Assembly (NCBI GenBank): GCA_963575745.1 | Contig: CAUYUJ010001348.1 | Span: 1-64,000 of the forward strand | Direction: 5' to 3' | DNA: 64,000 nucleotides | Origin: Prorocentrum cordatum | Lineage: Eukaryota > Sar > Dinophyceae > Prorocentrales > Prorocentraceae | In this document: positions 1 to 12,419 of the stretch, one piece after another | Position numbering within the stretch: position 1 is the stretch's first letter | Layout of the letters: every line of letters starts with the position of its first letter | Program-made: the position numbers and the translations under genes | Notes under the pieces: generated by a model | The model's input: only the letters and a program-made list of their open reading frames with translations | Databases searched by the model: none | Told to the model about the DNA's origin: nothing

Positions 1-560
1 AAGCACAAGCACAAGCACAAACACACACAAACACAAACACACACAAACAAACACAAACAGAAACACAACACACACACGCACACACAAACCACACACCACA
101 CACCACACACCATAGACCACAGACCACAGACCACAGACCACAGACCACAGACCACTGACCACTGACCACAGACCACAGACCACAGACCACACCACACACC
201 ACACAACACACAATTCACAACACACAACGCACAACACACCACAGGCCACACAGTCACACCACACACACCACACACCACATACACACTCTCACACACACAC
301 ACACACTCACACACAAACACACACACAAACACACACACACAAACACACACGAACAAACACGCACACACACGCACACACACGCTCACCACACACCACACAC
401 CACACACCACACACATCACACACATCACACACCACACACATCACACACCACACACCACACCACACACATCACACACATCACACACATCACACACACATCA
501 CACACATCACACACCACACAACACACACACACCACACACACCACACACACCACACACACA
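1..560. repeat. imperfect (CA)n-rich microsatellite block
   Basis: Nearly pure A/C sequence built from CA dinucleotides with interspersed CCACA units. A short 7-bp array (AGACCAC) occupies about 111-192. The block begins at the window edge, so its left end is unknown. Open frames inside it are repeat artefacts. Confidence 0.95.
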
Positions 561-1285
561 CAAACGCGCACACTTTTTGGCGGTCGCGGCCTCGCTCGCG
601 GCGTCGTGGCAGAGTGACTCGAACGCAGCGGAAGCCGGCGTGCGCGGCAGGGCCATCAAGCGGGATGGCTGTGGATCGCCGCAGGTGCCAACTTAGGAAT
701 AGGTGTGTATATATATATATACATACACAACATTCACACATACTTGTTGGTGGCCGCGGCCTCGCGCGCAGCGACGAAGCGGAGCAAGTCAAGCACGGCG
801 GCCGAAACTCAAACTGGTGCGCGCACGGGCCGACCCAACGGGGGGCAACACATACCTTTTGGGCGTGGATGGCGGGGACAAGACAGCGCAGACCGACGCG
901 TAGGGGAACGTCCAACATGAGGGTAGCGCAGACAAGGAAACGAAATGTGCAGGCCGATCACGCCGTCAGGCGGTGGCCATAGACGAGGCGAGGTCGGATG
1001 GCAAAATGCCACGGGGCGCCACCGTCTTGCATTCTTCCCCTGAAGACGCGAGAGGTCGCGGGAAGGAAAGCGTTTCTGGGGCGACGCGGTGCCAGGGCCA
1101 CCGTTGGGAACGGAAGGCGCAAGGTCCTCTTCGACCTGGTTGGCGGCGAGGAAAACCTGGGCGATGAGGGGGCGGATGTAAAGCTGTGGGGCCGACGCGT
1201 CCTAGCAGCCAGGCATCCCAAAGCTGCGTGTCACGGTGCCCCTGCCCAAAGCATGGGCCAGTCCAGGAGAGATCACCTCTTGCTG
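561..1285. other. unassigned single-copy-like stretch
   Basis: GC-rich sequence with a short (TA)n run near 709-722. Several frames are open, but none shows a recognisable domain or a repeated motif. I see no gene here. Confidence 0.4.
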
Positions 1286-1286
1286 C

Positions 1287-1503
1287 AGGAGGAGGAGGAG
1301 GAGGAGGAGGAGGAGGAGGAGGAGGAGGAGGAGGAGGAGGAGGAGGAAGAGGAGGAGGAAGAAGAGGAGGAACAGGACAGGAACAGGAGAGGAGGAGGAG
1401 GAGGAGGAGGATAGGAGGAGAGGGAGGAGGAGGAGGAGGAGGAGAGGAGGAGGAGGAGGAGGAGGAGGAAGACGAGGAGGAGGAAAAGGAGGAGGAGGAG
1501 GAG

Positions 1504-1538
<35 letters not shown>

Positions 1539-1542
1539 GGCG
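1287..1542. repeat. (GGA)n trinucleotide microsatellite
   Basis: About 250 bp of GGA/GAA triplets, interrupted at 1373-1390 and 1404-1440. The poly-Glu, poly-Arg, poly-Gly and poly-Ser frames on the two strands are its six translations and do not mark a protein. Confidence 0.95.
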
Positions 1543-2204
1543 GGCCCCCCCGTGTCCGCCGCACCAGCGGCAGGGTGTGCGCCCCACCGCCAAAGGTGCA
1601 AGCCTCGGGCGCGCGGTCTGTCGGCCTCTGGTGGCTTGCCCTGCTTGGCCTGTTCGGCCGCTGGGCGTGGGGCGTCCGTCGGCCCTCTCGGGCTGCTGGG
1701 CTGGGCCCCTGTTCCTGCGCCTGGGCTTACTCGAGCCAGTGGCGAGGTGGCCGCGGACGTGGTCGAGGCCGCTCACTGGCGTCGGAGGTGGGTGGGACGG
1801 GTGGGTCGGGGAGGGGGGAAGACGTGAGCTGCTAGTCCCCTGTGGGGGTACCCGCCTGCGGGCTGCGCGCTCTCCGTGCGGATCGCCCCGGATGCGGGGC
1901 AGCGCGGGCATGGCCCCGGTGGCCCTGGGGTGTACGGGCTGTTTTCAAATTCGTTTCACTGTCGCAATGCGGCGCCAAAAAAAAATACGGCACCGCCCTT
2001 ACGTGTGAATATACCGGTTCCCGGGGCCAACTGAACTGAACTGAGCTCGGGCTCGGGCCCTAAGTGGCCCTGACGCCTCGGCCTATGTGTAAGCCGCGTC
2101 TGGCTTTGGCCCGCGGGCCAGCTTCGGTGCCCTTGTGGCGCTGACCTGCGCTCGGAGAGTCGTCACTTGGCCCATCTGAGCCAGCTGACGTTTCCTCTAT
2201 GGGG

Positions 2205-2398
2205 CCCGAACGCACACACACACATACACGCGGACAGACAGACAGACAAACATACAGACATAATGACATATAGACAAACAGACAGGACAGACAGACAGAC
2301 ATACAGACACACACGCACACACACACACACGCACACACGTACACGCCCGCCCACCCACACCCACACGCCCACCCCGACCCCCACCCCCATCTTTACTT
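2205..2398. repeat. (CA)n/(CAGA)n microsatellite
   Basis: Alternating CACA and GACAGACA units grade into CCCACCC near 2345-2390. The flanks (1545-2200 and 2400-3740) hold GC-rich sequence with no recognisable gene. Around 2590-2900 a short unit containing a GGACTTTCTTGTCG-like string recurs at least three times (near 2627, 2770 and 2860), indicating a degenerate minisatellite. Confidence 0.85.
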
Positions 2399-3754
2399 CT
2401 TATGATTAAGCACCTCCACGTCCCCGCCTGGCCGGCCGATAGCAAACCCGCCGTCCTAACTGACAAAAAAAACAAGACAAACTCAACTTCTTCTCGCCGG
2501 CATGTCGCCGAATTGCGAAAAGTGTAGCGAGAAAGGGACGGAATGGACATCGCTTGGGTAACCCTAAACGGGTGGTCGCGTCCTACCAATCAAAAGCAAT
2601 ACAAACTCAACGTTTTTTCGTCAACGTGGACTTTCTTGTCGCCGACGCTGCGAAAAAATAGCAGGAATGGGACGCGGCGCACATCGCGCGCGGACGCCTG
2701 GCCAACCCTACGCGGGACCCCCCGTCCGACCTGCCCCAAAAACACCGCAACGTGGGCGTTTTTCTTGCCAACATGTACTTTCTCCTCGTCGGCGCTGCGA
2801 ATCGCGAAGCGGGAATGGGACGCGGCGCGCATCGCGCGGGGACGCCTGCTCGTCAACATGGACTTTCTTGTCGTCGACGCTGCGGCCCGTCGGGTTCAGG
2901 AGCTGGGCGGGCGGCGCGTCATGATGCCTCAAGCAAGTGCGGTTCGCCGTCGGCGCGCCCGTTGTCGTGTCCACGTAAGAGAGACCTTTGGCAACAGTGA
3001 CCTTTGGCGCGCACGAATCAAGCCCAAATCGACCCCCGGACCCCTCTGGCCGTGGCAAAGAGGGCCCCCCCCGAGGGCCAAAAAGCAGCGCACAAAAGGT
3101 CATCCCGGCGAAAACGCGTCGGCGACGTTGCAGCGTCGCGGCCGTTGTCGGCTGCCGCGTCGCTGGCAGCGAATTGTCCGAGCGCCTCCATGGCGGGACT
3201 GCTGGGCAGCGGGGCCGGGCTTCTCGGGGGACGGGGTGCACTCGGAGTTGAGCCGGCCCGGCGACGACAGTGCAAATGGCATTGCGAGAAAGACGTCGGT
3301 TTTCGTCGTCCTCCGTCTCATCATCGCCACCAGAGTCATCGTCCGCGTCGTACTCCTAATGGTCGCTGTCGTGACCGTAGGTCCCACGTGCAGCGGGCGG
3401 AGCTCAGGCGAAGCTGGCCGGACCACTTGCGGGGCCCCCTCCTCCATGCGCGGCAGGAGCGGAACGATTGGCGGTACAACGCGCGTGGCTGGAATGAGAC
3501 GCGGCGCGCTTCGCGGGCTGGACATGTTGTCGCCGACGATGCAGCATGAGCGGCCAGAGCGGGGCGCGGCGTACATCGCGCGCGGTCGTGTTTCTCGGCG
3601 GCGTTGGTCAGCTCGTGTCGCGCGCTGAACGTCTAGCTGCCCACGATATAAGATGAGCGACAGGCGTTGGACGCGATGCGCTTGCTTCTTATGTTGTGGG
3701 AGGGCGGGTGGGAGTGGACGGAACCCTCTGGCTCGTTCGAGCTGGCTTACTTGA

Positions 3755-4640
3755 CCCCTACCCCCACCTCCACCCCCACCCCTACCCCCACCCCCCCACC
3801 CGCCCGCCCGCCCGCCCGCCCGCACGCCCGCACGCCCGCACCCACCCCCACGCACGCACGCACGCACGCACGCGCGCGCGCGCGCACGCAGACACACACA
3901 GACACACACAGACACACACACGCACACAGAGACACACAGAGACACACAGAGACACACAGAGACACACAGAGACACATAGAGACACAGAGACACAGAGACA
4001 CAGAGACACACACGCACACACACGCACACACACGCACGCACGCATGCACATACGCACACACGCACACACGCACACAAACACACACGCACACAGCACACAG
4101 CACACAACTCACAGCACACAGCACACAGCACACAGCACACAGCACACTGCACACTGCACACTGCACACTGCACACTGCACACTGCACACTGCACACTTCA
4201 CACTTCACACGCACACGCACACGCACACGCACACGCACACGCACACGCACGCGCACGCGCACACGCACGCGCACGCGCACGCGCACGCGCACGCGCACGC
4301 GCACGTTCACTCACACGCACACGCACACGCACACGCACACGCACACGCACACGCACACGCGCACACGCGCACGCACACGCACGCACGCACACGCACGCAC
4401 GCACGCACGCACCGCACCGCACCGCACCCCACCGACGCACGCACGCACGCACGCACGCACGCACGGCACGGCACGGCACGACACCGCACGCACACAACAT
4501 ACACAACACACACAACACACAACACACATACACAACACACAACACACAACACACAACACACAACACAGCATAACACAACATAACACAACACAACACGACA
4601 GGCCACGACACGACACGACAGGACACGCACACACACACAC
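3755..4640. repeat. long composite (CA)/(CGCA)/(CACACG) microsatellite
   Basis: An almost continuous alternating purine-pyrimidine tract of about 880 bp. It passes through CCCCAC, CGCACGCA, GACACACA, GCACACA, CACACG and CAACACA sub-arrays. The long CG/CA alternation, especially 3840-4090 and 4205-4480, has the composition expected of Z-DNA-prone sequence. No gene. Confidence 0.95.
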
Positions 4641-6335
4641 ATCGGTGGTGGTATCGGTGTTGGCCTCCGTACCTAAAATCTGGGCGTGGAGGAAGAACCA
4701 CTGCGCACGTTTCTGACTTGTTTTGTGTGTTGACCCCGGAGCCTGCACGGATCGGGCCAGCTCGGGCACCGAGAGAATCGAACGCAAAGATGCACTCGAA
4801 TGGCTACGATTCATCATCGGATCGGTGGACACGCTCTCCCTTCGAACCCAGAAGGTCACACACGCATACAGATACTGGGCCCACGATCGGCCAGGCCAAG
4901 GTCGATCGGTTCATGTGGTAGTTGGCGTGTCCCCATCTCGAGGGGGTGATACCCCTCCCGGCACTTTGGCTCCTCCGCCTGCTCCTCCCCATCCTCCCAC
5001 TCGCCTCCTCCAAGAGTCCCTGCTCTGAAGAACTCTTTCTCCTTCTCCCCCTCCACCTTTCCTTTTGTTCTCTTTCCTCTCCTCCCGCTCCCTCCCCCTC
5101 CCAATGGCCACTGTTCCTCGTCCCTCCCCGTCTGCTCTTCCCCCCAAAAAAACAACAGCCCTCACAATCTCCTGCGTGAGATCGCCTGGGGCCCTCCCTT
5201 CTCCTCCACTTCCTGCCGCCCCCTTTCACTCTTCCCGAGGAGCGGGGAGGGGAGGACCAAGGGGGGAGAGAACGGACGAGGAGGAAGAGGGGGCCATTCC
5301 GGCGACGGCCTCTTGGGAGGAGGCAAGGCAGCGTCGTGACAACGGCCCTGATACCTACGGCGTCAGGCGTCAGGGCCCTTCAAGAAGCCCTCCAAGCGAC
5401 AGTCCAGAGGGGCAGTGCGGCCGCGTCGGGCGACCGACCCGGTGAGCTGCCAACGTCAGCGTCAAGCAAACGAGCAAGACGACGGAAGGGGGGAAGAGGT
5501 GGTGAAGGAGGAGGTTGGTGGAGGGGGAGCAAGAGGCGGAGGAGGAGGAGGAATAAGTGGAGGAACAATATTAGGGGGGGAGGTGGAGCAGGAGAAGGAG
5601 AAGGAGGATACATAACATGCATATGCGGGTTCTTCACGTGACCACGGTGTGGCGCATCGGCGTTCGGTGTGACACATGCAAACGGGTCACTCCGAAAGTC
5701 AGATTCGGACCTTGGATATACACTAAAATGATGAATACCGCCTTCCGCCGCCAACATCTTGCCGCTCGATGCACAAGCGCGCTCAGTGGCCCTCGGCTGG
5801 ACCGTGAACAAATCACAGCGCACTTGGAAACGGGAACCGGGGGCAAAAGTGCGGGGAGAAGTGCACGCACCAGCAGCGAGTGCACTTCTCGATCTACGGG
5901 TCGCCCTCACACACTCCTCAGATAACGACACATCGCTACAGATGGCCCCAACACACCCACCCGTCTCTGCAAGTCGGGGACCTGGAAGGCCCCTCGGTTT
6001 CGAGGAGCGAGCAGGGCCGGGCGCCAAGCGCCACCACACAAGCCCAATGGGCCAAATGGCACACACCCATCAACCCATACCGCCAACCCTGCCGGTCGGG
6101 GTGATCCGAATACCCCTTCCCCCAGAACCGCCTGTGCACAGGCGGCTGGGTAGCGAGGGGCACCCACCGCACCCCAAACAGGGAGCTGCATGAGTAAGAT
6201 GAGGCTGAGGGGCCGCAGGACAACGATTACTAGGACGAGGAGGGGGAAGAGGGGATGAGGACATGAAAGAGGATGAGGTAGGTGATGAGAGGGGGGCAGA
6301 ACGAGCGGTATCAACAAGATACTATACCAAGAAGG
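4641..6335. other. non-genic stretch, purine/pyrimidine skewed
   Basis: C/T-rich from about 4960 to 5160 and G/A-rich from about 5480 to 5610, with GC-rich unique-looking sequence between. Open frames are short or low-complexity, and I recognise no product. Confidence 0.4.
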
Positions 6336-6339
6336 AGGA

Positions 6340-6402
6340 GTAGCAACAGGAAGAGGAGGAGGAGGAGGAGGAGGAGGAGGAGGAGGAGGAGGAGGAGGAG
6401 GA
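6340..6402. repeat. (GGA)n microsatellite
   Basis: Uninterrupted GGA triplets. Together with the CTCCTG array about 80 bp downstream it gives complementary purine-rich and pyrimidine-rich blocks on one strand. Confidence 0.9.
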
Positions 6403-6480
6403 GGGGCAGAGCCAAGACGAAAGTAAAGAACACACTGAGAGCTAGCAGGACGTCCTCCCCGCGGCGAGAGAGCCCGAGAG

Positions 6481-6650
6481 GCCTCCTCCTCCTGCTCCTG
6501 CTCCTGCTCCTCCTCCTCGTCCTCCTCCTCCTCCTCCCCCTCCTGTTCCTCCCCCTCCTGCTCCTCCTGCTCCTTTTGCTCCTCCTGCTCCTCCTCCCCC
6601 TTCTGCTCCTCCTGCTCCTCCTGCTCCTCCTGCTGCTCCTCCTCCTCCTG
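6481..6650. repeat. (CTCCTG)n / (CTC)n repeat
   Basis: Pyrimidine-rich CTCCTG and CTCCTC units. The block is complementary in sense to the (GGA)n tract at 6340-6402, so the two could fold back on each other. No gene. Confidence 0.85.
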
Positions 6651-6728
6651 GGGGCGCGGGCGCACCTGGTTCGGCGGGAACTCGGACCGACAGCAACACG
6701 CGAACCACCGCGAGGCACTGGCGGCCGG

Positions 6729-6945
6729 ACGGGGGGGGGGGGAGCGGGACGGGGGACGGAGTGAGAGGGGGCCCTGGCGGCTGGAGGGCAGGGAGGGGGG
6801 ATGGGGAGGGGGATGGGGGGGCGGGGAGGGTGGGCGGGGAGGGTGGGAGGGAGGGAGGGAGGGAGGGAGGGGAGGGAGGAGAGGAGGAGGGAGGAGAGGG
6901 GGTGGGTGGGAGGGGAGGGAGGGGAGGGGGTGGAGGCAAGCTAGG
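6729..6945. repeat. G-run tract with quadruplex potential
   Basis: Dense runs of three to ten G residues separated by A, T or C, with a regular GGGA array near 6840-6880. It has many G3+ runs with short spacers, the classical pattern for G-quadruplex formation on the plus strand. Confidence 0.8.
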
Positions 6946-7312
6946 TGCGCTTTCGTCATATCAGACATCCTACCCCTCCCTCCCATCCCTTACCATGGCG
7001 CAGATCCCCTCTCTACTTGCACAGTCGGATGTCGAGCAGGGTAATGATCCCGAAAGGGTACGCGATGCATTGTAGAGCACGGCATGGCATGGCGTAGAAG
7101 AGCACCGCAAAGCGTAATATCAACCTAGCATTGCATTGCATGCCGTGGCATGGCACGGGAAATGACGCCAGCGCTGCAGCGGGAGCACGATTCGGAACGA
7201 GCGGGGCCCGAAAATGAGGCCGGCGCCTCAGCGAGAGCAGCATTTTGGAAAATTATCCCAGTGCGACCCTACCTAGGAGTTGGAGCCCCTAGGAAAGCAG
7301 CATTAGTGGTAA

Positions 7313-7862
7313 CAGAAAAGCTAAGATAAAGCTAAGTTAAAGCTAAGCTAAAGCTAAGCTGAAGCTAAGCTGAAGCTAAGCTAAATCTAAGCTGAAGCTA
7401 AGCAAGAGCTAAGCTAAAGCTAAGCTGAAGCTAAGCTGACGCTAAGCTAGAGCTAAGCTAAAGCTAAGCTGAAGCTAAGCTGAATCTGAAGCTAAAGCTA
7501 AGCTAAAGCTAAGCTAAAGCTAAGCTAAGTCTAAGCTAAAGCTAAGCTAAAGCTAAGCTAAAACTAAGCTAGAGCTAAGCTGGAGCTAAGCTAACGCTAA
7601 GCTAGAGCTAAGCTAAAGCTAAGCTGAAGCTAAGCTAGAGCTAAGCTAAAGCTAAGCTAGAGCTAAGCTGAAGCTAAGCTGAAGCTAAGCTGAAGCTAAG
7701 CTAGAGCTAAGCTAGAGCTAAGCTGAAGCTAAGCTGAAGCTAAGCTAAAGCTAAGTTAAAGCTAAGCTGAAGCTAAGCTAAAGCTAAGCTAAAGCTAAGC
7801 TAAAACTAAGCTAAAGCTAAGCTACAGCTAAGCTAAAGCTAAGCTGAAGCTAATCTAAGCTG
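7313..7862. repeat. 12-bp tandem array, AAGCTAAGCT type
   Basis: About 45 head-to-tail units of a 12-mer close to GAAGCTAAGCTA. Variation is concentrated at two positions (A/G after the second AGCT, A/G/T before the first). Every unit holds two AGCT palindromes. The flanking 6946-7312 and 7863-8610 show no recognisable gene. Confidence 0.95.
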
Positions 7863-8619
7863 GGTGAACCCAGGGGGCGCAACTGGGGGAACCGCGGGGC
7901 GGGGACTGGGGGAACCGCCCGGGGCGATTTCCATTGCCCGGCCTCTTTAAGCTAAGAGAGTAAGAACCCTTCTAGGCAGAGCCTAGGTAGGGAAACATGC
8001 AAGTGAAAACCCAACTCCGGGAAAACCTGTGTGTAAAAAACAGAACGCGGGGGGGGGGTCGGACACTCCCAGGCCGTCATCAGGGGAAGAGGGAGAGTAG
8101 TATTCATATTGAGTAATTGTGGAGGGGGGGGGAGGAAGCCGATCTGGGAGGGGAGGGTGGACGGGGAGGGTGGGAGGGTCTGAGGGTGGGATTGGACAAG
8201 CGCGTTCCACCACTCGCAAATCAAATACTCGCAAATTGCCTGGATCCGCCGCGGGGATTTACGGTAAATTACATAGAGGAAGACCTGTTTGTTTCGGACG
8301 TTTGTGAGTAGGCAGTTTGCAAGTAGTGGAACGCGCTCGGTGAGGGATGAGGAGAGGGAGGGGGGGCGGGGAGGGTGGACGGGGAGGCTGCCAGAGGCTG
8401 TTCCTGACCACATAGGCCTCCGGGCCCGTCTGGGCCTCGTGGTGGGTGCTCTCGGTCAGAGGGAAGGGGGGTGGGGGGGGCAGACCAATTGTGGGTGTGG
8501 TGGCGCTTGCAGCCTCTTCTATTCCCGTGATCCGTTGTTCCCCCCTCCTCTTCGGAGCCCAACTTCCCCACCACCATCCAGTCTGGAGCGGGACGGGAAG
8601 AGGGCGCACGAAGGGCAGA

Positions 8620-9790
8620 ATGGATGGAAGGGAGGGAGGCGGCAGGTGACGGGAGAACGAGAGGGGTCGAGAAAGTCAGGGGAGAGGGAATGGTGATCGG
8701 GAAAGGGGGCAGGGAGATGGAACGGAATGGACGAGAGGGAGGGGAGAGGGAACGGGGGAAAGAAATGAGAGGTACCGCACTGTCCCTTTCTGAAGAAGGA
8801 CCGCTTTGCTCGACAGACAGGATTGTTGCCATACGCCTGCTACGCTTGCTTTGACTTTGACTTTGTACATTGGCGGGGCGATTAGATTTTCGGGAAGGCA
8901 TGGGGTGAACGAGAGGACGGGACGGGGAAATGAGGAAAAGAAGGAGCGATGGAGAAATGACGATGAGGGGTGGGGAAGGGTACGTAGTACTGGTACCAAA
9001 CAGTACTTTTCGGAAAAGGACAGTGCTGATCTTCACACGAAGGGTTGGAAGGGTTGGTACCCCTCCTTCTGCCGTCCTTGCCTGGACATCGCCCTTGTAC
9101 CTTGGAATGAACTGGGGCGGACAAAGAACGGGGGAACGGGCGGAGAGGGATGAGTCGGAAGAACGGGGGCGATAGACATATGATAGGTAGGGGGGAAACT
9201 GGTACTGATGCCGAACGGCACCCGTCTGGTGAACCAACACTTTGCTTGAAACAGGGATCGTTACCACGACTTCTGCTGCGCTTGCTTCGAGATTGTCCTT
9301 GTACCTAAATTGGGGGGCAGGGGGCAATAGGGATGGAATGGTATGGGAGGAATGGAACAGGGAACGGGGGAAAGAACGGAGATGGGGGTGAGGAAGAGAA
9401 GGGGCGATGGAAGAATGACGAGTGGGGACACCAATACCGAACACTCATTTTCGGATCAACCACCGATATCCTTGACAATGCGGATTGTTGTCAATACTTC
9501 TGCCGCGATTATGTTGAGTTTGTAATCGTACCTCCTTATCCCTCGGTGAGGGAATGGTATGGGATATGAATGAAACGAAACGGAAGAGAGGAAGGAACAA
9601 GGAACGGAGAAAGCAACGGAGGAAGAGAGGGGGCGATTGAGAAACGATGGGGGGGGGGGGGTGAACACATGCAAGGGGAGGAGAGGGAGGGAGAAACAAG
9701 AGAGATGGAATTAAATGAACATTGAAGTCCCGGACTCTCACCTTGCAGCTTAAAACGAAACCGATAGAATACATGATTAGGAAGAAGGCT
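8620..9790. repeat. diverged tandem repeat, period about 220 bp
   Basis: Four or five diverged units, each with a purine-rich GGAACGGGGGAAAG-like half and a half ending in TTGTAC. The TTGTAC or equivalent sites fall near 8866, 9096, 9297 and 9525. Open frames are shifted between units, so it does not look coding. Confidence 0.55.
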
Positions 9791-10800
9791 GATGTTATTT
9801 TCACTCGCGGGGAAAGGGTACGCCGAGAAGAGGAAAAGGCGAGGGGATACATCGAAGAAAACGAAGGAGGGAGAACGAGGTGGAAGGAGAGGGGTGGAAA
9901 GGGATAACGCACAAGAAGGGCGGAGGGGGGGAGGAAGGAGGAGAAGGCCCGAAAGGGGGAATCCTTCTACGCCTCCACCCCTCCTCCTGCGCGCACTCCC
10001 CCTCCTCGCCCTCCTCCTCCTCCACCAAACTCCCTCCAGTGCTGCTCCCTCTCCGCGTCCTCCCCTCCCAGCTCCCCCGCCTGCTGCACCCACGCCCCGC
10101 GACTCCGCGCTCTCCTCCTGCACACCGCGCCCTCCTGCACACCCCCCTTCCTCCTCGTCCTCCCCGGCTTCTCCTCCTTACCCTCTAAGCAGCACGCCCT
10201 CGTCGCTCCGACGGTCGTGTCGGTAGGGCGAGGCCGGGCGTTCCGCGTTGGACTTCCTCGCTGCTTAGGGTCCTGAGGCGCGAAGCCTCCAACCATTGCA
10301 CGGATAGAGGACCAGTCGTTTAGAAGACGTGGCTCTTGCTTTTTCGCAGCGCGCATTCGCCCTTAGCGCAGTGGATACTTGTACTAACACTTTCCAGCAC
10401 TGACAAACGTTAAGGGCAACTCGAGTTTCTGATGTGGTTGTTGCCCGATCGCCGTGCGCATTAGTGTTGAACATCCCCGACAGTACAGGAAGGTGCGGGC
10501 GCGTTTCCCCCACACCCTAACTGGGGCTCTTGTTTTTCCCAACCCTCCTGTGAGTTGGGTCCTCGTTTTGAATTCGCAGCGCCGCGCCCCACCTTCTCCT
10601 CCTCTTCCTCCTCCTCTCCTCTCTTCCTCCTCTTCCTCTCTTCCTCCTCTTCATTCGACATCACCTTCGTCGTCATCAGCTTCCTCATCCTTCTGTTTTC
10701 TCTTCCCATCACCGCCACCACCACCACCATCATCAACATCAACATCATCACTGTCATCATCGTCGTCACCACCATGATCACCAGCTCCATTTCGGAAGGC
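9791..10800. other. non-genic, C/T-rich and CAC/ATC-rich
   Basis: Contains C/T-rich low-complexity sequence (about 9960-10190, 10590-10690) and (CAC)/(ATC) triplet sequence (about 10700-10780). No recognisable gene or RNA. Confidence 0.4.
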
Positions 10801-10809
10801 GCACCTATC

Positions 10810-11640
10810 ACACGTTCCGTGGCCCAATACGGAGCTCCACCGAAGGCCCCGATGGAAGGGCCCGCATGCGTACTCGGGTCCACTTCGGCACACCCCTCAC
10901 ACGTTTCGTGGCCCCATAGGGAACTCCACCGAAGGCCCCAATGGCAGGGCCCGCATGCGTACTCGGGTCCATTTCAGCATACCCCTCACACGTTTCGTGG
11001 CCCCATAGGGAGCTCCACCGAAGGCCCCAATGGCAGGGCCCGCATGCGTACTCGGGTCCATTTCAGCATACCCCTCACACGTTTCGTGGCCCCCTATGGA
11101 GCTGCATCGACGGCCCCAGTGGCAAGGCCCGTATACATACTCGGGTCCATTTCGGCAGACCGCTCACACGTTTCGTGGCCCCATAAGGGACTCCACCGAA
11201 GGCCCCAGTGGCAGGGCCCGCACGCGTATTCGGGTCCATTTCGGCAGACCCCTTGCACCTTTCGTGGCCCCTTATGGAGCTGCATCGACGGCCCCAGTGG
11301 CAAGGCCCGCATGCGTACTCGGCTCCATCGGCAGACCCCTCACATGTTTCGTGGCCCCACAGGGGACTCCACCAAAGGCTCCAGTGGCAAGGCCCGCATG
11401 CGTACTCGGGTCCATTTCGGCAGGCCCCTCACACGTTTCGTGTCCCCACATGGAGCTCCATCGAAGGCCCCAATGGCAGGGCCCGCATGCGTACTCGGGT
11501 CCATTTCAGCATACCCCTCACACGTTTCGTGGCCCCATAGCGAGCTCCACCGAAGGCCCCAGTGGCAGGGCCCGCATGCGTACTCTGGTACATTTTTGCA
11601 CACCCCTCACACATTTCGTGGCTCCATAGGGAGCTGGCCT
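10810..11640 (+). repeat. 89-bp minisatellite array (family M89, array 1)
   Basis: Nine units, recognised by CCCGCATGCGTACTCGG or a close variant near 10861, 10950, 11039, 11129, 11218, 11307, 11394, 11482 and 11570. Each unit also carries CACACGTTTCGTGGCCCC and GGAGCTCCACCGAAGGC. The period is not a multiple of three and open frames occur in several frames, so the long translations (HVSWPHRELHRRPQ type) are artefacts. Related arrays lie at 22.8-23.4 kb and, inverted, at 25.1-25.9 kb. Confidence 0.93.
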
Positions 11641-11949
11641 TCCTCGCGCTGCGCTGGAGCTATTAATAGTTCCTCAACTTATCCCTCCTCGTACTCCTTC
11701 AGTCCCTGCCCTTGTGTTCCGCGCCGCATGCATTGCCAACCTCAGCGTGTGATTTGAGTCGCGTGACTGCGTGCTGAGCCAGATCCAGTTTTCTCTGGCG
11801 AAGCTTTCAGGGGCACTGTGACCCCCCCCCGACGAGTTCTTGTGCATCGAGCGGTCTTGTTGCTACTTTCCACGCGTGTAGGATGGGTTGGGTTCTTCGC
11901 CGAGTAACTTTCCGGACACTCCGCGCAGCCCTCACACCTCACCTCACAC

Positions 11950-12162
11950 CGCCTCTTGTCCTCATCACCACCGTACCATCATATTCACCATCATCATCAA
12001 CATCACTGTCGCAACCCCATCATGATCACAATCAGCACTATCACCATCCCATCGTTATCAGCATCGTCATCATTCGCATACACACTTTGTCACATTGTCA
12101 CATTGTCATCGTCATCATCACCACACATTGTCACATTGTCATCAACCACTCTCACTCACATT

Positions 12163-12198
<36 letters not shown>

Positions 12199-12400
12199 AT
12201 CACCATCATCATCATCATCATCATCATCATCAGCATCAGCATCAGCATCAGCATCATCATCACCGTCGTCGCCATTACCATCACACCATCGTCAGCATCA
12301 GGGCCGCCATCCAAGCATGACCAGCATCACCATCACCATCACTCTCACAATCCCATTGTTGCCAGCAACATCATTCACTCTCCCACGCACGCCCACACAC
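11950..12400. repeat. (TCA)n/(CAT)n imperfect microsatellite
   Basis: TCATCA, CATTGTCA and TCGTCA units, purest at about 12160-12260 where ATC triplets run without break. Confidence 0.9.
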
Positions 12401-12419
12401 TCACCTTGAAGAAGTCTCG

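Noticed and set aside
614-4859. Many overlapping open frames of 60-360 codons in CA, GGA and CGCA repeats
   Set aside because: They are translations of microsatellites, open in several frames and on both strands at once; no domain or codon bias.
10555-11757. A 400-codon open frame of repeated HVSWPHRELHRRPQ-type peptides
   Set aside because: The underlying repeat is 89 bp, not a multiple of three, and the other frames are open too; it is a minisatellite.
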